Origin: Diplocarpon mali
Lineage: Eukaryota > Ascomycota > Leotiomycetes > Helotiales > Drepanopezizaceae
Length of the DNA: 64,000 bases
Assembly (NCBI GenBank): GCA_024741835.1
Contig: JAENRP010000008.1
Coordinates: 275,750 to 339,749 of the forward strand
Direction of reading: 5' to 3'
Shown: one piece after another, positions 13,901-26,817 of the stretch
Layout: every line of letters begins with the position of its first letter
Position numbering within the stretch: the stretch's first letter is position 1
Translations under genes and position numbers: made by a program
Notes under the pieces: generated by a model
Told to the model about the DNA's origin: nothing
Databases searched by the model: none
What the model saw: the letters and a program-made list of their open reading frames with translations, nothing else

Positions 13901-14481
13901 TAGGGAGTCTAGTTCAGCTTATAATATAGTGACTTTAAGGCCGTTATTGTCGGCCGGTAGGGAGTTGGTAGGAAAGGTACTAGGGGTGATACTAGCACCT
14001 CCCTAAGGGAGAGAGCAAAGGGTCTTTGAAAACCGAGTGATAAGGGGAACTATTCTTTAAGCTTATAATAGGAGCTTAGTATAAGTCTTCTAGTATATTA
14101 TCATACTTATTAGAGTTTCGGTCGACTATTAGGAATAATAAGAATAGATATTATAATACTATCTCTAGTAAAGCGAAAGAGTTGTTAATAATATAACAAC
14201 TAGGAGTATAACCTTTACTCAGTACTAATATATATACGAATCATATAGTAATGCTAATAGAATGTCTTAGTAATAACTTAGAATTAATAACTACTAAGCC
14301 TTAAAGGAGTAGAAGGATATAGAATATATATATAGAGAAAAGAGGGTCACCCGCTTAAGAGGAGCCGAACCGGATGCTAACCGGGATTAACCCGGTTTAT
14401 AACCTATACTAAGATTGCGCCAAGCCATAGCCGAACCAGGTACGAACCGGGGTACAACCTACACATAGTGACAATCCGTCA
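10976..14481 (-). mobile_element. Ty3/Gypsy retrotransposon, third family (truncated, decayed)
   Basis: The left edge begins abruptly inside reverse transcriptase: minus-strand 11,035-10,980 reads through a YLDD-type active site and then stops at the neighbouring LTR, so the RNase H and integrase half is missing. Protease traces lie near 12 kb and gag near 13.0-13.7 kb. The right edge ends CCGTCACA at 14,481, giving a minus-strand TGTGACGG start typical of fungal Gypsy LTRs. The inner LTR edge is probably near 14,037 but is not proven. Either the second-family element inserted into this one and the other half was lost at the gap, or a deletion joined them. Confidence 0.7.
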
Positions 14482-15480
14482 CAGTAGCCCCGGCCGCCCT
14501 TGTAAAGTAAGACCCTTAGAGTCCCTATACCTTGCGTTGTACTGACTTTGCGCTAAGTCGCTAGCGCTCCTGCAGGAGCTGCAACCCTAGCGCGCTCGTC
14601 CCAGCGTTTGCTAGGCAATAAGCCGCTGCCGCCGTTGCTGCTGCTCCCGCTGCCGCCGCCACTACCGCTACTACTAAAGAGCCCCGCCCCTGCTGCGCAT
14701 CGTATGCCAAAGCCTATAATGGAATATAACGACGTATGCGTATACTATATTGCACGCAGGAGTATTAGCAATCTCGATTATTAGTGCTTTAATAGCACCT
14801 TTAGTGCGCGTTGCGTCTATTGTACTATGCTAAGCAATAGCTGCTAGTAGGCTAGCGGCCCTCTCCTCGCCTCTTAAGAGGCTATTGTATCGGCTTGCGC
14901 CCGCGGCGCCTTTAAGGAGGAGGTGGCACTACTATTAAATGCAGTAAAGGGTGCGCTTTAAAGCTTCTATAGTATATCTTATTAAGTCTTATTAAGTTCT
15001 AAGCTGATTTTTAAAAGATAGGAGCGATCGGACCCTAGTGCTAAGAGGGCCTGCTACTCTTGCAAGTAGTAGTGCTACTACCTCCCCTGCTCCTGGCGTA
15101 CCGTTCCTATTCGCTCCTAGTCCCTTTAGCTTAGACCCGTTCGCCCTTATTACTATTGCTGCTCTTATCCCCTTTGCTACTGCTATTATAGCCGCTGCTA
15201 TAGTATCTCCCTTTGTCTTCCTTATCCCTACCCCTACTATCGCCGCTCTTACTATTACCGCCGCCTCTGCCGTCCTCGCCTCTATCGCCCTTGCTGCACC
15301 CCCTGCCTTCGCCTCTGCTATCGCTAGTGTGTTCGCCAGCAGGCCTCTGGCTAAGGGAGTGTCTCTGGGCCTCTCTTAAGAGGAGATCTATACGGAGCTT
15401 ATAGCTATGGCTTCGCGGCTCCTAGCCCTAGCTAAGAGGATCTAAGAAAGGGTCGCGCCTTATAATAGCAGCTTAGGAAT
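14482..15480. other. GC-rich, Ala/Pro-coding low-complexity stretch
   Basis: This kilobase contrasts with the TA-rich transposons around it: many CTGC/CCGC triplet-like runs at 14,625-14,700 and a 113-codon plus-strand open frame at 15,038-15,379 made almost only of Ala, Pro, Ser, Leu and Ile. No domain is recognisable and composition alone can explain the open frame. It could be decayed gag of an unrecognised element or leftover host DNA. Confidence 0.4.
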
Positions 15481-18400
15481 ATTACCTATCTTATATTTTT
15501 AAAAAAGGAGAGCTTTTGTAGTACGCTTTATAAGAGAAAATAAATAAATGTAATTATAAAAGAGTAGGAGCTTATAAGTATAAGTCTCTTAGTAATAAGT
15601 GACTACTTGCTAGCAAGTGCAAGTTGCTAAACGATTATTTAAAAGCTCTAGAGGTTTAATAAATGAATGAAGCTTTTAAACTTCTAACGGTTTAGGTTCT
15701 TAGTAAGCCTATTTGCGTGCATTTCCCTAGTAGGAAGGTAGATTATTTAGAAGCTTTCTCTTTAGTACTCTTAGCAGATCTATATATTACTAATTTCGAT
15801 ATATCAAAGGCTTGTCTTAATCTTCTTATTCTTTATAATAATTAGCCGAATTATCTATTAGTTATTGCAATATATATTCTATTTAAAGAGGGAGTCTATG
15901 CGAATCTCCTTAAAGAGGCGTTTTATAGCTATTATCTCCTTTGCAGTAGAAACTATACTATAGAGTTCTGCTTTAATAGAGGAGAGCGTGATAGTCGCTT
16001 GGCGATTCGCTTTCTAAATAATCAATCCTTTAAATAGGAAGAAGATATATCCCTAAGAGGATCTGCAGGTCTTTCGATCATCTTTAAAAGAAGCATCTAA
16101 AGATGCAACTAATTAGTATTCCCTAGCCTTAAAGCTATAGGCAATTCCTAAGAAGCGCATGCTATATAGGTATCAAAGCGTTTAGTCTGCGGCTAAGAGG
16201 TGCTTAGAGCTTGGATTAGTTAGGAAGAAAGACAGTTAGAAGGCTGCGAATGCAATATCTGAGCGTATTATAATCGCTATATAGAGAATAGAGCCTATTT
16301 TCTCTTAGTACTCCTTTACCTTTTCTAAGGAAGCTTGCCCTAAGTTCTTAATAAACTCCTTCTTTAGTAGTAGAGTACTAGGCACTCTCCTTATATTAGC
16401 TCCGAACTTTTGAGCGATCTTCTTAATATAAGTATTATAAACTAAGGAGATCCTCTTTGCCTTCCTATCTTAAATAATCCTTACTCTAAGGAACTAGGAG
16501 ATATCTCCTATAATAGTAAGCTCGTATATCCTCTTTAAGTCTTTAATTAGACGAGTCGCCCGATCTAGGTTAAAGGCCTTATATAACACTTGAATATCGT
16601 TAATGTAAAACGCTATAAAGACTATGCGATCCTTTATTATAAAAATATAAAGCTCCTCGCTTAGTAGCTTAAGTTAAAGGCCCTTAAGCGTTCCTGCGAA
16701 GTTCTTATACTATAGCACTAAAGAGTCTTTCAGCCTATAGAGCACGCGGTCCAGTTCTACTACTATACTAGGGCGCTTAAAGCCATTTAGTAGGAAGTAT
16801 ATGACTAAAGCACTCCTTAGGTCTCTAGGAGCATTGATAAACGTATTAATAATATTAAACTGCTTTACTTCTATATCGAAGTACGCGGCAAGCGCTATTA
16901 GTACTTTAAAAGACCTTGCTATAAGCGTAGCTGCGTAGGTTGAGAAAATTGAAGCTTTGTCTTAGAGATCCCCTTGCATAATTAGCTATAATCGGCACTT
17001 TAGAAGCTCGCTAGAGCTATTAACCTTATAGGTAAAAACCTATTTTAATAGTATTAGCAAGGGCTTTAAGTAATCCCTTCGCACGATTCTTTAGCAACTT
17101 TAAGATTCTAGATTCCTAATCTCCTAATGCCCTCCTTTCTTAAATCGTTTGCTAAAAGGGTGCTTCTCTAGGTCTAGCCATCCTTTTAAAGGCTTTAGCA
17201 GAGAGCCTTAGTACTATAGGCAGTTAGGAGACTGCGCTCTATCCTTTGCCTAACTATTAACTGCAACTTTAATAATTGTATAAACTGTCAAATGGTCCTT
17301 CCTATCCTCCTTTATCTATTCGTTTGCTTAAAAGGTTGATACAAACTCTTGCGCATATAGGGAGTAAGGTAAATCAATATTGCTTTAAAAGAGTATATAC
17401 TCTAAAGCAGTAGTATACACTTTTAAAGTCTCCTATTGCTTAACGCTTAAGCGTCTTATCCTCTTTTGCTTAAGAAGAGGGAGTTCCTCTTTGCGCTTTT
17501 CTTTATAGGTCTCCTCTTCTATTTTTATTATTGCTAAAGGTTCCTCTAAGAGTCTAGGTAGCTCTATCTCCTAAGCCTATAGTCTTTAAGCTGGTATTAC
17601 AACTTAAGGTATTATATTATTAAGGCCTACTCCTTTTATTAGGTCACTTCTTATAAGACTATTAAAGCTCCTCCCAGATCTCGGCAGCAGTGCCTCTAGC
17701 CTTCTACTAGAGTTCACTAGGGCCTACCTTTATAATTAAAGACTTTGTCTTAGAGCCCTTAAGCCATTTCTATTCTTGCGTAAAATAGTGGCTAGAGATC
17801 TGCCGATCGCCTTATAGAACTCGTCTCTAGAGACTCCTTTAGAGTCGTCTACAGTTCCTTCTTTAATAAGGCCTTTATAAGGAATCATTATCCCTAAGCT
17901 CTAGTTGCTATTTGCCTTCTTAAAGACTGGCGAAGTGACTTCTAATTCGCTTGCTTCTACCCCTAAGTTTCTAAGCGGGTCTCTTAAAGAATTTGGATTT
18001 AAGTTAAGGCCTTTTATATTATTAGTTAAAGGCTATAGAGTAGCATTAGTCTATAATATAGGCTCTTCTTATATAGCAGCTTCTTCTACGGTGATTGCGT
18101 TCGGCCTTGCAATAAGCTCCGATTCCTCGAAAATGCCTTTGAACTTAGCGTCCTAAGCTCCCTCTCCCTTTCTAATCAATTAGAGGGTCGTCTTAAGTTC
18201 CTAGCGCGATATAGGGTTTGCGCGCTTAGCTTCTGGACTATAGAAGAGAGACTTATCGAATTCGATATTATAAGTCATTATTACTTACTAAAGCATAAGA
18301 ACCTAGATTCTATAAACATTAGAGGTAATATATTTAACTAAGTAACCTAAGTGCCCTTATAGTTCAATTTTAAAGGTTCAGCGGTCTCTCCCTGCCTCCC

Positions 18401-20696
18401 TCTCCTTAATTAAAGGGTATGCGCAAGCGCTATACGCATAAACGCGACTCCAATCAGGCTTTAAGCTCGCTATTATCTACTTAATAAGCAGCAGCTCATA
18501 AAATCGAAAATACTACTTAAACCAACTATAAAGAGCCTCGCTTAATAAGATCATCTTCTTCCTAGCGAGTAAGGAGATATTATAAAGGTATATAGCAGCC
18601 TTTATAACCTTTAGCCAAAGGCTCGCTAGAAGCCTGGCGTAGATCCTTATTTTAATAGAGCGTTTAATCAACTCCCTTCCTACTTGCTCCGCGCCTCTAT
18701 TAGGTTGGTATATATAAGTAGGAGTAAGCTTTAAATCAATTCCCTCCTCTTTTACCCATCTCTAGTACTTTATAAGAGAGTCTTCCCTTAAGGAGATCAC
18801 TAAAGTATCATTATCTTACTTAATCTTGCAAATAGAAAGCCTATATTAGCGTTTCACCTATGCTTTAAAGGCCTAAAGGACCTCTATAACTACGTCTTTG
18901 CCCTTCGATCTTAATAGGAACGTCTAAAGCATACCGCTATACTTGTCCTTAATTAAAAGAACTTATAAGCAACTGTTATACAAGTTGTTTAAAAAGTTAA
19001 AGAGATCCTAGGAGATCTTAAGGAAGGGCCTTAAAGATCAGTTCTTAAAGGTAGCGTAAGAAATAACTTACCTAGCAGACGCTATTATATATATAAGGCA
19101 CTCTAGCCTTTATACTCCCCTAATCTTCACTCCCTTAGCGCACTTGACTAGCACTTAAAGAGCCTTTGCGCCTAAGTAGCTAGCGCAAAGGTACTAAGTG
19201 TACGCGTTATTATCCCGCACCTTAGTAGGTATATAGCTAGACTAGAACCTATTATAAAGCGTTATCTCAGCTATAGGAAACGCTATTAAAGCAGAGAAGT
19301 TATATTAAAGCATATTTAAAAGATCTAAATAGTTAATAGGCTTATATTTAAAGAAAACGAGATTATAGCAACGCTTTAACTAAGCTCACTTTATAGAATC
19401 TCTAATGCTCTTAAAGCGCAAAGTAAGGTCTACCCTAGAGTACTAAAAACCCTTATCCGTAAGGAGCCTCTCTAAGATAATATTAGTAGTAAACTCCTTT
19501 ATAATAGTAATATTGCAAAGCGTTATCCCTATAAGAGAGCCGTTATACTATAGAAGAGAGTCTGCTATATATCTATTACCTCTCTTAATAATTAGGAGTC
19601 TTAAGGTACCTGCTTTAATATATTGCTAAGAGTCGCCAGAAGGCTTAAAGGTGCCTGCGATAAGTAAATCCTTTGAATTAACAATATGAGTAGTTGCGCA
19701 ATTGTTAAGGAGTATACTTAAAGAGAGCAAGTGGCGTTCTAGCTTAAAGAGGTAGTAAACGTTAAACGATTCTTTAAAAGCATCAAAGGCAAAGGGATCT
19801 ATTACTATAAAGACTGGTAAGTTCTCCCTTTTGCCTAAACCATCCTCCCTAGAGGCTAAAGCCTTTCCCTTGAATTTATCAATTGCTATTACTATAATAT
19901 CATTCTCCTTAAGCTATGCTTAGAGACCCTTGAACTAGTCTCCTGCGTTTAAAGCCTTTTATATTCGTAAGACCTCCTCTCGCAAGGGGAGAACCTTTAT
20001 ATTTTCCTTACGCCTATCTATAGTATATAATAGTTTCCGATAGTCCTAGGGCTTCCAATAGTGATTTTTAAAGCCTCTACAAAGGCACTTAGGCCTGATC
20101 TCCCTCCTAGAGCTTATAGAGCGATTTCAGGAGCTGCTCGCTAGAGCCTGCGAAGGGGTTTCAGCATCTAAGAGAGACTCTTAAGTAGCAAAAACTGCTA
20201 GCCCTTTATTATCGATCGCTCTATTAGATTCAATGCCTACTAAGGCGCGGCTTAGCTGTATTAGGTTATGCTTGCATAGGGTTCCTATTTGCTTATTAGT
20301 AATGATTTCCTCCTTTAAGCGAGTCGCCTAACTCGGATTGATCTTTACTGCGATTAAGTCCAAAAAGTCAGTAACTCCTAGTCTCCCTTTAATCTTAAGA
20401 AGACTATATTGCTCTACTAGGCGGTACGCCTCCTGCTACTCCCGGATCTACTGCTAAGTATTAGTTCTCCTAGTTTTGCCTTAGTGTAGTACATTGCAGT
20501 ATTAGAGCCTTATCTAAGACTGAATAGCCTTATCAGAAGGCGTAATATCACGCTTTAAAATGGATACTAGGCCTTGGAGTAAGAGTTGCTAGTTTACTAA
20601 ATTGATATGCGGATCGTTAGTAAGGGTTCTACTTATAGGAGTATCTCTATTAGGTATTAAGGAGGAGAGCTTCTCAGCTTGGATTTGTGCTTAAGC
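15480..20696 (-). mobile_element. Ty1/Copia retrotransposon, pol half (split by a Gypsy insertion)
   Basis: On the minus strand the Copia C-terminal signature (HANRLTKNL, for the usual ADGLTK) lies near 15,722-15,689. RNase H and reverse transcriptase traces cover about 15.9-17.1 kb (degenerate active site near 16.6 kb, a DSLVLWYKNF-like motif near 16.7 kb), and integrase about 18.4-19.5 kb. The element is interrupted at 20,696 by the Gypsy insertion and resumes with gag at 36,029. The 3' LTR should lie left of 15.65 kb but its edges are not visible. All frames carry many stops. Confidence 0.7.
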
Positions 20697-20948
20697 TGTT
20701 ACGACTCGCTCTCGAGCGTACAGAAGGCGAGAATCGAATGACGCTGACTGTATTGCCTCAAGAGGTACGCTATATAATTGAGAAGAAAAGATAAAGGAGA
20801 GAAGGCCTCTAGTAGAGCTCCTCTAGAATAAGTACAGGTGCTTTACTAGCGTATACGTGATCCAGCCACCTTGCTACCTTAGCGTGCACCTGACTTTATA
20901 CACCTAACCGACATATAATATAACTATGCATATGATGCGGCCGTAATA
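20697..20948 (-). repeat. 3' LTR of Gypsy copy B (252 bp)
   Basis: It starts TGTTACG and ends CGTAATA (CGTAACA after a C-to-T change). It has the same length as the partner LTR at 35,777-36,028 and is preceded by TAAGC. It is the least mutated of the three LTR copies here. Confidence 0.9.
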
Positions 20949-22605
20949 CTACCCTTCCCCTTTGAAAAACTGCGCCTGCGCAGTTGTATTTATAGGCGTA
21001 TTATCCTTTAAGTCCTTATAATCGTCAACTCTATTATTATATAACCTAAGCCAGCTTGATAGCGCCTTTAGTAGCCCCTTAGCCTAAACGTTTTTTAAAT
21101 GGAAATCTCGAATAGCATATAGTACTATTATAGCATTAGAGCATAGGTACTATTCGAGGTCTTCATTAGCTCCTTTCTATTTAATCTAATATTTGAGCTT
21201 TCGAGCTCGAATACAAGATCCAATTATTGCTTCTATCTCCTACTCCTCCTATTCTAGTAGCACTTTAATTAGTGCAGGAGGTTCCCAAACTTGTCCTAGC
21301 AGGAGGTTAGGAACGTATTTACGCAATAAGTGCGAGTAGAAAATAGGATAAATCGAATAGAGCGAATTAGGCAATTGTAGCTTCTAGCTTTCTCTTAGCT
21401 TTTCTAGTACTTTTACTAGGCCGTACCATTTATTAGAGAGCTTTCGGCTCGGCCGGTCCAGTTTCTAATTTTTAGTACTAATTAGCATATCATCTTCTAT
21501 AGTCTAATCAACTGGCCGGCGGTAGAGATCTGCAAGCCGTTTCATTTTAATTTATTATACTTAAAGAGACAATTAGGCGAATTGGACTACTTTTTAAGCT
21601 CTAATAGCTATATAGAGCGCCGTTTTACGATTTACTCTCTCAATTGCTATCTATAGAGGCTCTAGGTTAATTAAATTCCAAGAGGAGCGAGCTTCATAGC
21701 CGTTTAGCACTTGGAAAGGGGAAATTTGCCCTAGGGATTCGTAAGGCAAGGTCAATTAGGCAATATTTATTAAAGGCAAGAGACGACTCTAATTATCTTA
21801 GTAGTATAAGTAGAATAGCCTAAGGCGTTATTTTAAGTACTAGTTTATAATCTCAGTTTGGCCGTCGACATTAGGGTTATAAGCTATAGTTAGCTTGACC
21901 TTTGTACTTAGTATTCGATAGAGCTCTTTCTAAAAGGTAGAGACGAATTAAGCGCCTCTATCTAATAGAATTAAGTCAGGCATGCCGAAATGGCGTATCT
22001 AGTGAATTAAAAACAACTCCGCAAAGCCTTTTGCATTAATCGAATTATAGTATAGAATCGAAACTGCCTTCTTTAATAACCTATCGATAATTATAAAGGC
22101 AAAATTATAACCGAGTTCGTTAAGCGGAAGCTTTATAAAATCTATTATCAAGTGTTAGTAAGCTTATTTAGGAATTAGCAAGGGTTGCAGGAAACCTAAG
22201 GTCTTATTATAATAAGCTTTTATTCTCGAATAATAATAGTTCTAGATATAAGTGCTGACGTCGCTACTAAGACTTTTCTAATAGTATTTTCTTCCTATTA
22301 GAAGCCTTATTTTCCCGATTCCAACGTATGCGATATAAGGTTGCTTATATATATGATAAATTAGGGCTGTTCGCAGTTCGGGAGGTTAGGATGGTACGAC
22401 GAGTCTACCTTAGAAGAAGAGTTTGCCTTAGCTAAGTTTATAGTCGAGGCTGTGGCTCTATGCTTCGTCTTAGAACTTCTATAACTTAAGGGAGGTCTTA
22501 TTAGCTTAAATGACCTCGTCGATAATATAGTAGCTCGCTATATTATACTCGACCCTAGACGTTAGGTCAGCAGGTGCCTCTATTAGCGCGATTAGCATAG
22601 TCATT

Positions 22606-22673
22606 ACTTATAGGCCGGGCCTAGGAGTAGAATCGATCTGCGCTAAAGTCACTTATAGGCCAGGCCTAGGAGT
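22606..22673. repeat. Two 23-bp near-palindromic motifs, 45 bp apart, in the Gypsy integrase region
   Basis: Copies at 22,606-22,628 and 22,651-22,673 begin ACTTATAGGCC and end GGAGT, with the same 45-bp spacing as the arrays at 1,253 and 32,766. Both show ACTCGCAGG changed to ACTTATAGG, as expected from mutation at CpA. Confidence 0.85.
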
Positions 22674-22753
22674 AGAATCGCCTCTAGTAGCAAGTATTTC
22701 TATAAAGAGCTTATCGTTAGGTAAAAGCTGCTGGTAGCGTAAAGCTCATTTCC

Positions 22754-22948
22754 TATTGAGCTTAAATAAGTCGGCGCAGTAGGTATAGGAAACTTCTAGA
22801 GGTCGATAGTCGATATATTAGTAAGAGTTAAGGAAGGAAGGTTACCCCTTTCTTCCCTATAGCTATATATATATTAATATCCTACTAATTAAGCAATAGG
22901 GTTATATAATAATATATTAGAGTGATAGCTATATCACTTATCTTAATA
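22754..22948 (-). repeat. Left LTR of the Copia element (195 bp)
   Basis: It starts TATTGAG and ends TTAATA. Compared with the other LTR, the original ends were TGTTGAG...CTCAACA, a 7-bp inverted repeat, with G-to-A and C-to-T changes since insertion. Confidence 0.9.
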
Positions 22949-23086
22949 CCCCTACTTAGACCTTACTCCAATTGACCTGCAGTTAAGAAAATAATAACTA
23001 TCCTTTTACGCTAATCCAACTCTTAAGTATCTCTTTAAATTAAAAACAATTAATCAATAGCAACCTCTATTGAAATCACCAATCCT

Positions 23087-23236
23087 ACTCGTAGGGTAGG
23101 ACTAGGAGTTAAATTTCTTAAAAGATATTCCTTTATAAGACTATATGACTTAACTCGCAGTCTAAGCCTAGGAGTTGATTTAAAAACTTTCCTTTATAAA
23201 ACTATATGACCTAACTCGCAAGGCGGGCCTAGGAGT
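23087..23236. repeat. Three 23-bp near-palindromic motifs near the Copia 3' end
   Basis: Copies lie at 23,087-23,109, 23,153-23,175 and 23,214-23,236, between the left LTR and the RNase H end. Spacing is 66 and 61 bp. The last two are followed or preceded by a shared CCTTTATAA(G/A)ACTATATGAC segment, so a longer unit was duplicated. Confidence 0.85.
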
Positions 23237-26200
23237 CGTCCTTAAGCCTGCTAAGCCCCTACTATCTTCTATAACCCTAGTATATCTTTAAACGCTTTGA
23301 ACTTTGCAACCGTCTTTAGTAGCTTTATAAATCCGTCTACTACTATTCGATTGGTTAGGATATAGGTAATTGATAACTTATTCTTTATAATAAGGTCGCA
23401 GATAAAGTAGTAGGCAATATCGATATATTTCGATCGCTTATATAAGTATGGATTCTTTATAAGTGCAATCGCCCTTATATTATTTGCTTAAAGATTAATA
23501 TAGTTCTTATCTTATCTAATATATTTAATAAAACCTATATCTTTTAGAACTTAGGCGATCTATAATCCTTGCTTATAATTTGATAATATTAATATATATT
23601 CGGCCTTAATGCTTGCGGTAGCTACTGATTTCTACTTTCTACTTCCTTATAATATAGGTCTGCTATATAGTACTACTACGCTTTTAGATATACTTTTCTA
23701 ACCTTTTATATTTGCCTAGTTAGAATTGGTATATACCTTAAGCTTTGCGCTTATATATTTTATTAGTCTGTATCTTACCTTCTATATGATTATCGATCGA
23801 AGGTACCTTTTAAGTCGCTTGACTGCATTCTTGTATTAAATCGTCAGATCCTTTAGGTTCTGATTAAGTTACCTAGTGATAAAGGCGATATCTGGTCTTA
23901 TATATACTATAGTATATATAATTGCTCTAATATCCTATTAGTACTTCTTTAAATCTCCTCTCTACTTATTTTCATTAGCAGGCTCTAACTTATTATACTT
24001 TCCTTTAATTGGAGTACGCTTTGGCTTAAAGTTGGAAGTATAAGTAGAAAGTCCTATTTAGTCTAAGATCTTCTTAATATACTACTCTTAATCTAACTAG
24101 AGTTCTCAAGTGGAGCAGTTCCTTATAACGCAGATGCTAAGGATCTTATGAATTCCTTTTAGATCCTTAGTATTAAAACGTTTCCGAATTGTTATAAAGA
24201 ACTAATCCAATTAAGTAGTTGTTTTCGCAGCTGTAGCAATATTATCGATATATAGTAGTAACTTGATTCTACGCTTAATATAAGTAAAAAGACAAGGGTT
24301 AGCTAGGCTCTAAACGAATCCTATTTTTACTAAAGCAAAGCTATATAAGAGGTTCTAATCATAGGCTGATTGTTTAAGCCTATAGATACTATAGAGTATA
24401 TAAAGAGAGTGGCTAGCGCGTATAGGAATACCGTTAGGTTAAGAGAGAAAAATCCGTTCCTTTATAATCGCTTTAATAAATGCATTTTTAATATTATACT
24501 ATCTGCATTCAAGGTCCTTAGCAGCTACTATTACTATAAATATACAAAAGGTATCTATGCGAACTATTAGCGCAAATATATCGAAGTAGTCTTCTCTATA
24601 CTATTAGGAGAAGCCCTTAGCTATAAGCCTTGCCTTATAATGCTCTAGGGTTCTATTTGCATATATCTTAATTATAAAGACCTACTTTATCAATACTAGG
24701 TTCATATCCTTTAGCGTCGGTTCCTCTATCTATATACTATTTGCAGTAAGAGAGCTTATCTCCTCTTAGATTGCCTTACTTTATACTACTCTATTCTCCA
24801 GATTATTAATAGCTTTGTTATACATCTTTAGAAGAGAGATTTTCATTATCCTCCTAGTGGCTAAGAACGCATTATCTTCGTCGAAGCTCTATTGAAGTTC
24901 GAGCTTATAGATCCTATGCGCTATTATAGCCTAGATACGCTTAGACTCGCGTTTATCTAAGGTGTCTTCCGGTTCTAGGTCTCTATTCCTCTTTAAGGAT
25001 ATAGGTTCAGCTATGGGTTCTATAGGCTTATTATTTAAGGAACCGCTTTCTAATAGTAGAGGCTTATTATTACTTATACCTATTTTAAGAATATCCTTTA
25101 CTATAGGTACTTTAATTAAAGGGATGATAATATTGAAGTTGTTTTATACTTTAGGCAGTTCGCAGACGATAGGAATATTCTATTCGGCCTTTAGATAACC
25201 AGCTAGTTGTCGATCAGCAGGTGCGCTTGATATGCCTAAGCTAAGAGAAAGGGGTTGTTAGTTCGACTTAATAGTATTACCGTTAAGTGGTATACCTTGC
25301 GAATCTCTAAGTATATAGAGCTTTAAGGACAGCTCCCTCCTATTTCGAGATTCGTTAAACTCAACTACTAAGGATATGATTACTCGCCTTAGATCTAGCG
25401 CGTATACTATCTATTGCTTTATTATCTATTTAATATACTTAATAAATATATACTCTCTACCTCAGTCTATTAGCTTCTTACTCTTTATACCTGCAGGCTA
25501 GGACTTCGGGCTAATATAAGAGTAGCAGACGCTTCTAAAGATGCGAATATAGTCCAGGCTTAGTTTCTATTTAAAATATGCCTTATATAGCAATATTCAG
25601 GTGCTATTGACTATTAGTCTACTACCTATTCTATTTCGCAGGTATACGTCTGCCTTAACTGCAAGGTCCTAGAATTCTAATAGCAAGTTAGTATCTTACA
25701 ATAGAGCGCAATAGTCAGTCTCTACTTACTAGATGCTTTGCTTAGCGATGCTATTTTAATAGGAACCTTCGTATATTACAATTGGTTTATAATAAACTCC
25801 TTATTTTGCCTATTTATTAAGCTTTGCCCTAATCTCTAATGCGTTATTAGACCTAATAGCTATTAGCTTTAACTAGGTCTAGCGTTCCTCTATCACTTTC
25901 TAAGTTTCCAGTTTTTCTATAAGCTTAGATTTGGTCTTAGCGCAAATAGTCTATATCTATTAAGTAGAGTTATCTACTATTTAAGAAAACCAATTATTTC
26001 CTTTAATTGAGGTTATAAATAGTCTAGTAGTATCGATAGATATTAGTACTAGTATCAAATCTTTCTATAGACTAAGCTTAGTTCGCGTCCGATTTCGAAG
26101 TTTTATTAGCTTACAAATTCGGCACACTAGGCGATCCTTTAGTACTTAGATCTTCCGTTTTAAAGTCGAGACCTTATATAAGCCCTTTAATTTCTCTAGC

Positions 26201-26395
26201 CTTAAATGCGCGAATCTTCTATATATTAGCTAATACCTTAATAGGCTTTCGGCTTTTAATAGCTTTAGTAGCCTATTATCAATTGATACTTTATTATTAG
26301 CAGCTAGAAAGGACTAGTAATAGTAGTTTGAGGTTTTACTATTTTCTAGTTATAAGTCTAGCTTAAGAGTCGTTTTAAGTGAAACCGCAAGATCT

Positions 26396-26817
26396 ACTCG
26401 CGGTCTTAGCTTAAGAGTCGATTTCCTAAGAATGGCAAGATCCACTTGCGGTCCTAGCTTAAAAGTCGTTTCTAACGAATTCGCGAGTTTCACTTGCGGT
26501 CCTAGCCTAAGAGTCATTTTTGCGAATTTCACTTGCGATCCTAGCTTAAGAGTTATTATTAGCGAATTTGCAAAATCCACTTGCAGTCTTAGCCTAAGAG
26601 TTATTTCTACTAAATTCACTTATGATCTTAGCTTAAAAGTCATCTTCAAAGACACTTTGCAATCTACCTATAGTCCTGGCTTAAGAGTTATTTTCGCGAA
26701 TTTTACTTGCGATCTTAGCTTAAGAGTCTATTTATTCTCCTTATCCTCGCTTAATTGTATTAAGGCAAAGAGTGCACTTTCCTTAAAGAAACCTATTTAT
26801 AGGTCTGGCCTAAGAGT
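26396..26817. repeat. Nine-copy array of the 23-bp motif inside the Copia element
   Basis: Copies start at 26,396, 26,444, 26,492, 26,531, 26,579, 26,618, 26,666, 26,705 and 26,795; a degenerate one precedes them near 26,348. The steps are 48, 48, 39, 48, 39, 48, 39 and 90 bp, all multiples of three and largely alternating, so an 87-bp higher-order unit was amplified. Both strands stay open across it (89 codons on minus 26,619-26,350, 139 codons on plus 26,432-26,851), giving TCGPSLRV-like and KLGPQV-like repeats. It lies between the integrase and reverse transcriptase parts of the element or at their edge. Confidence 0.88.

Noticed and set aside
15038..15379. A 113-codon plus-strand open frame as a possible gene
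   Set aside because: It is almost entirely Ala, Pro, Ser, Leu and Ile with no domain and lies among transposons; composition explains it.
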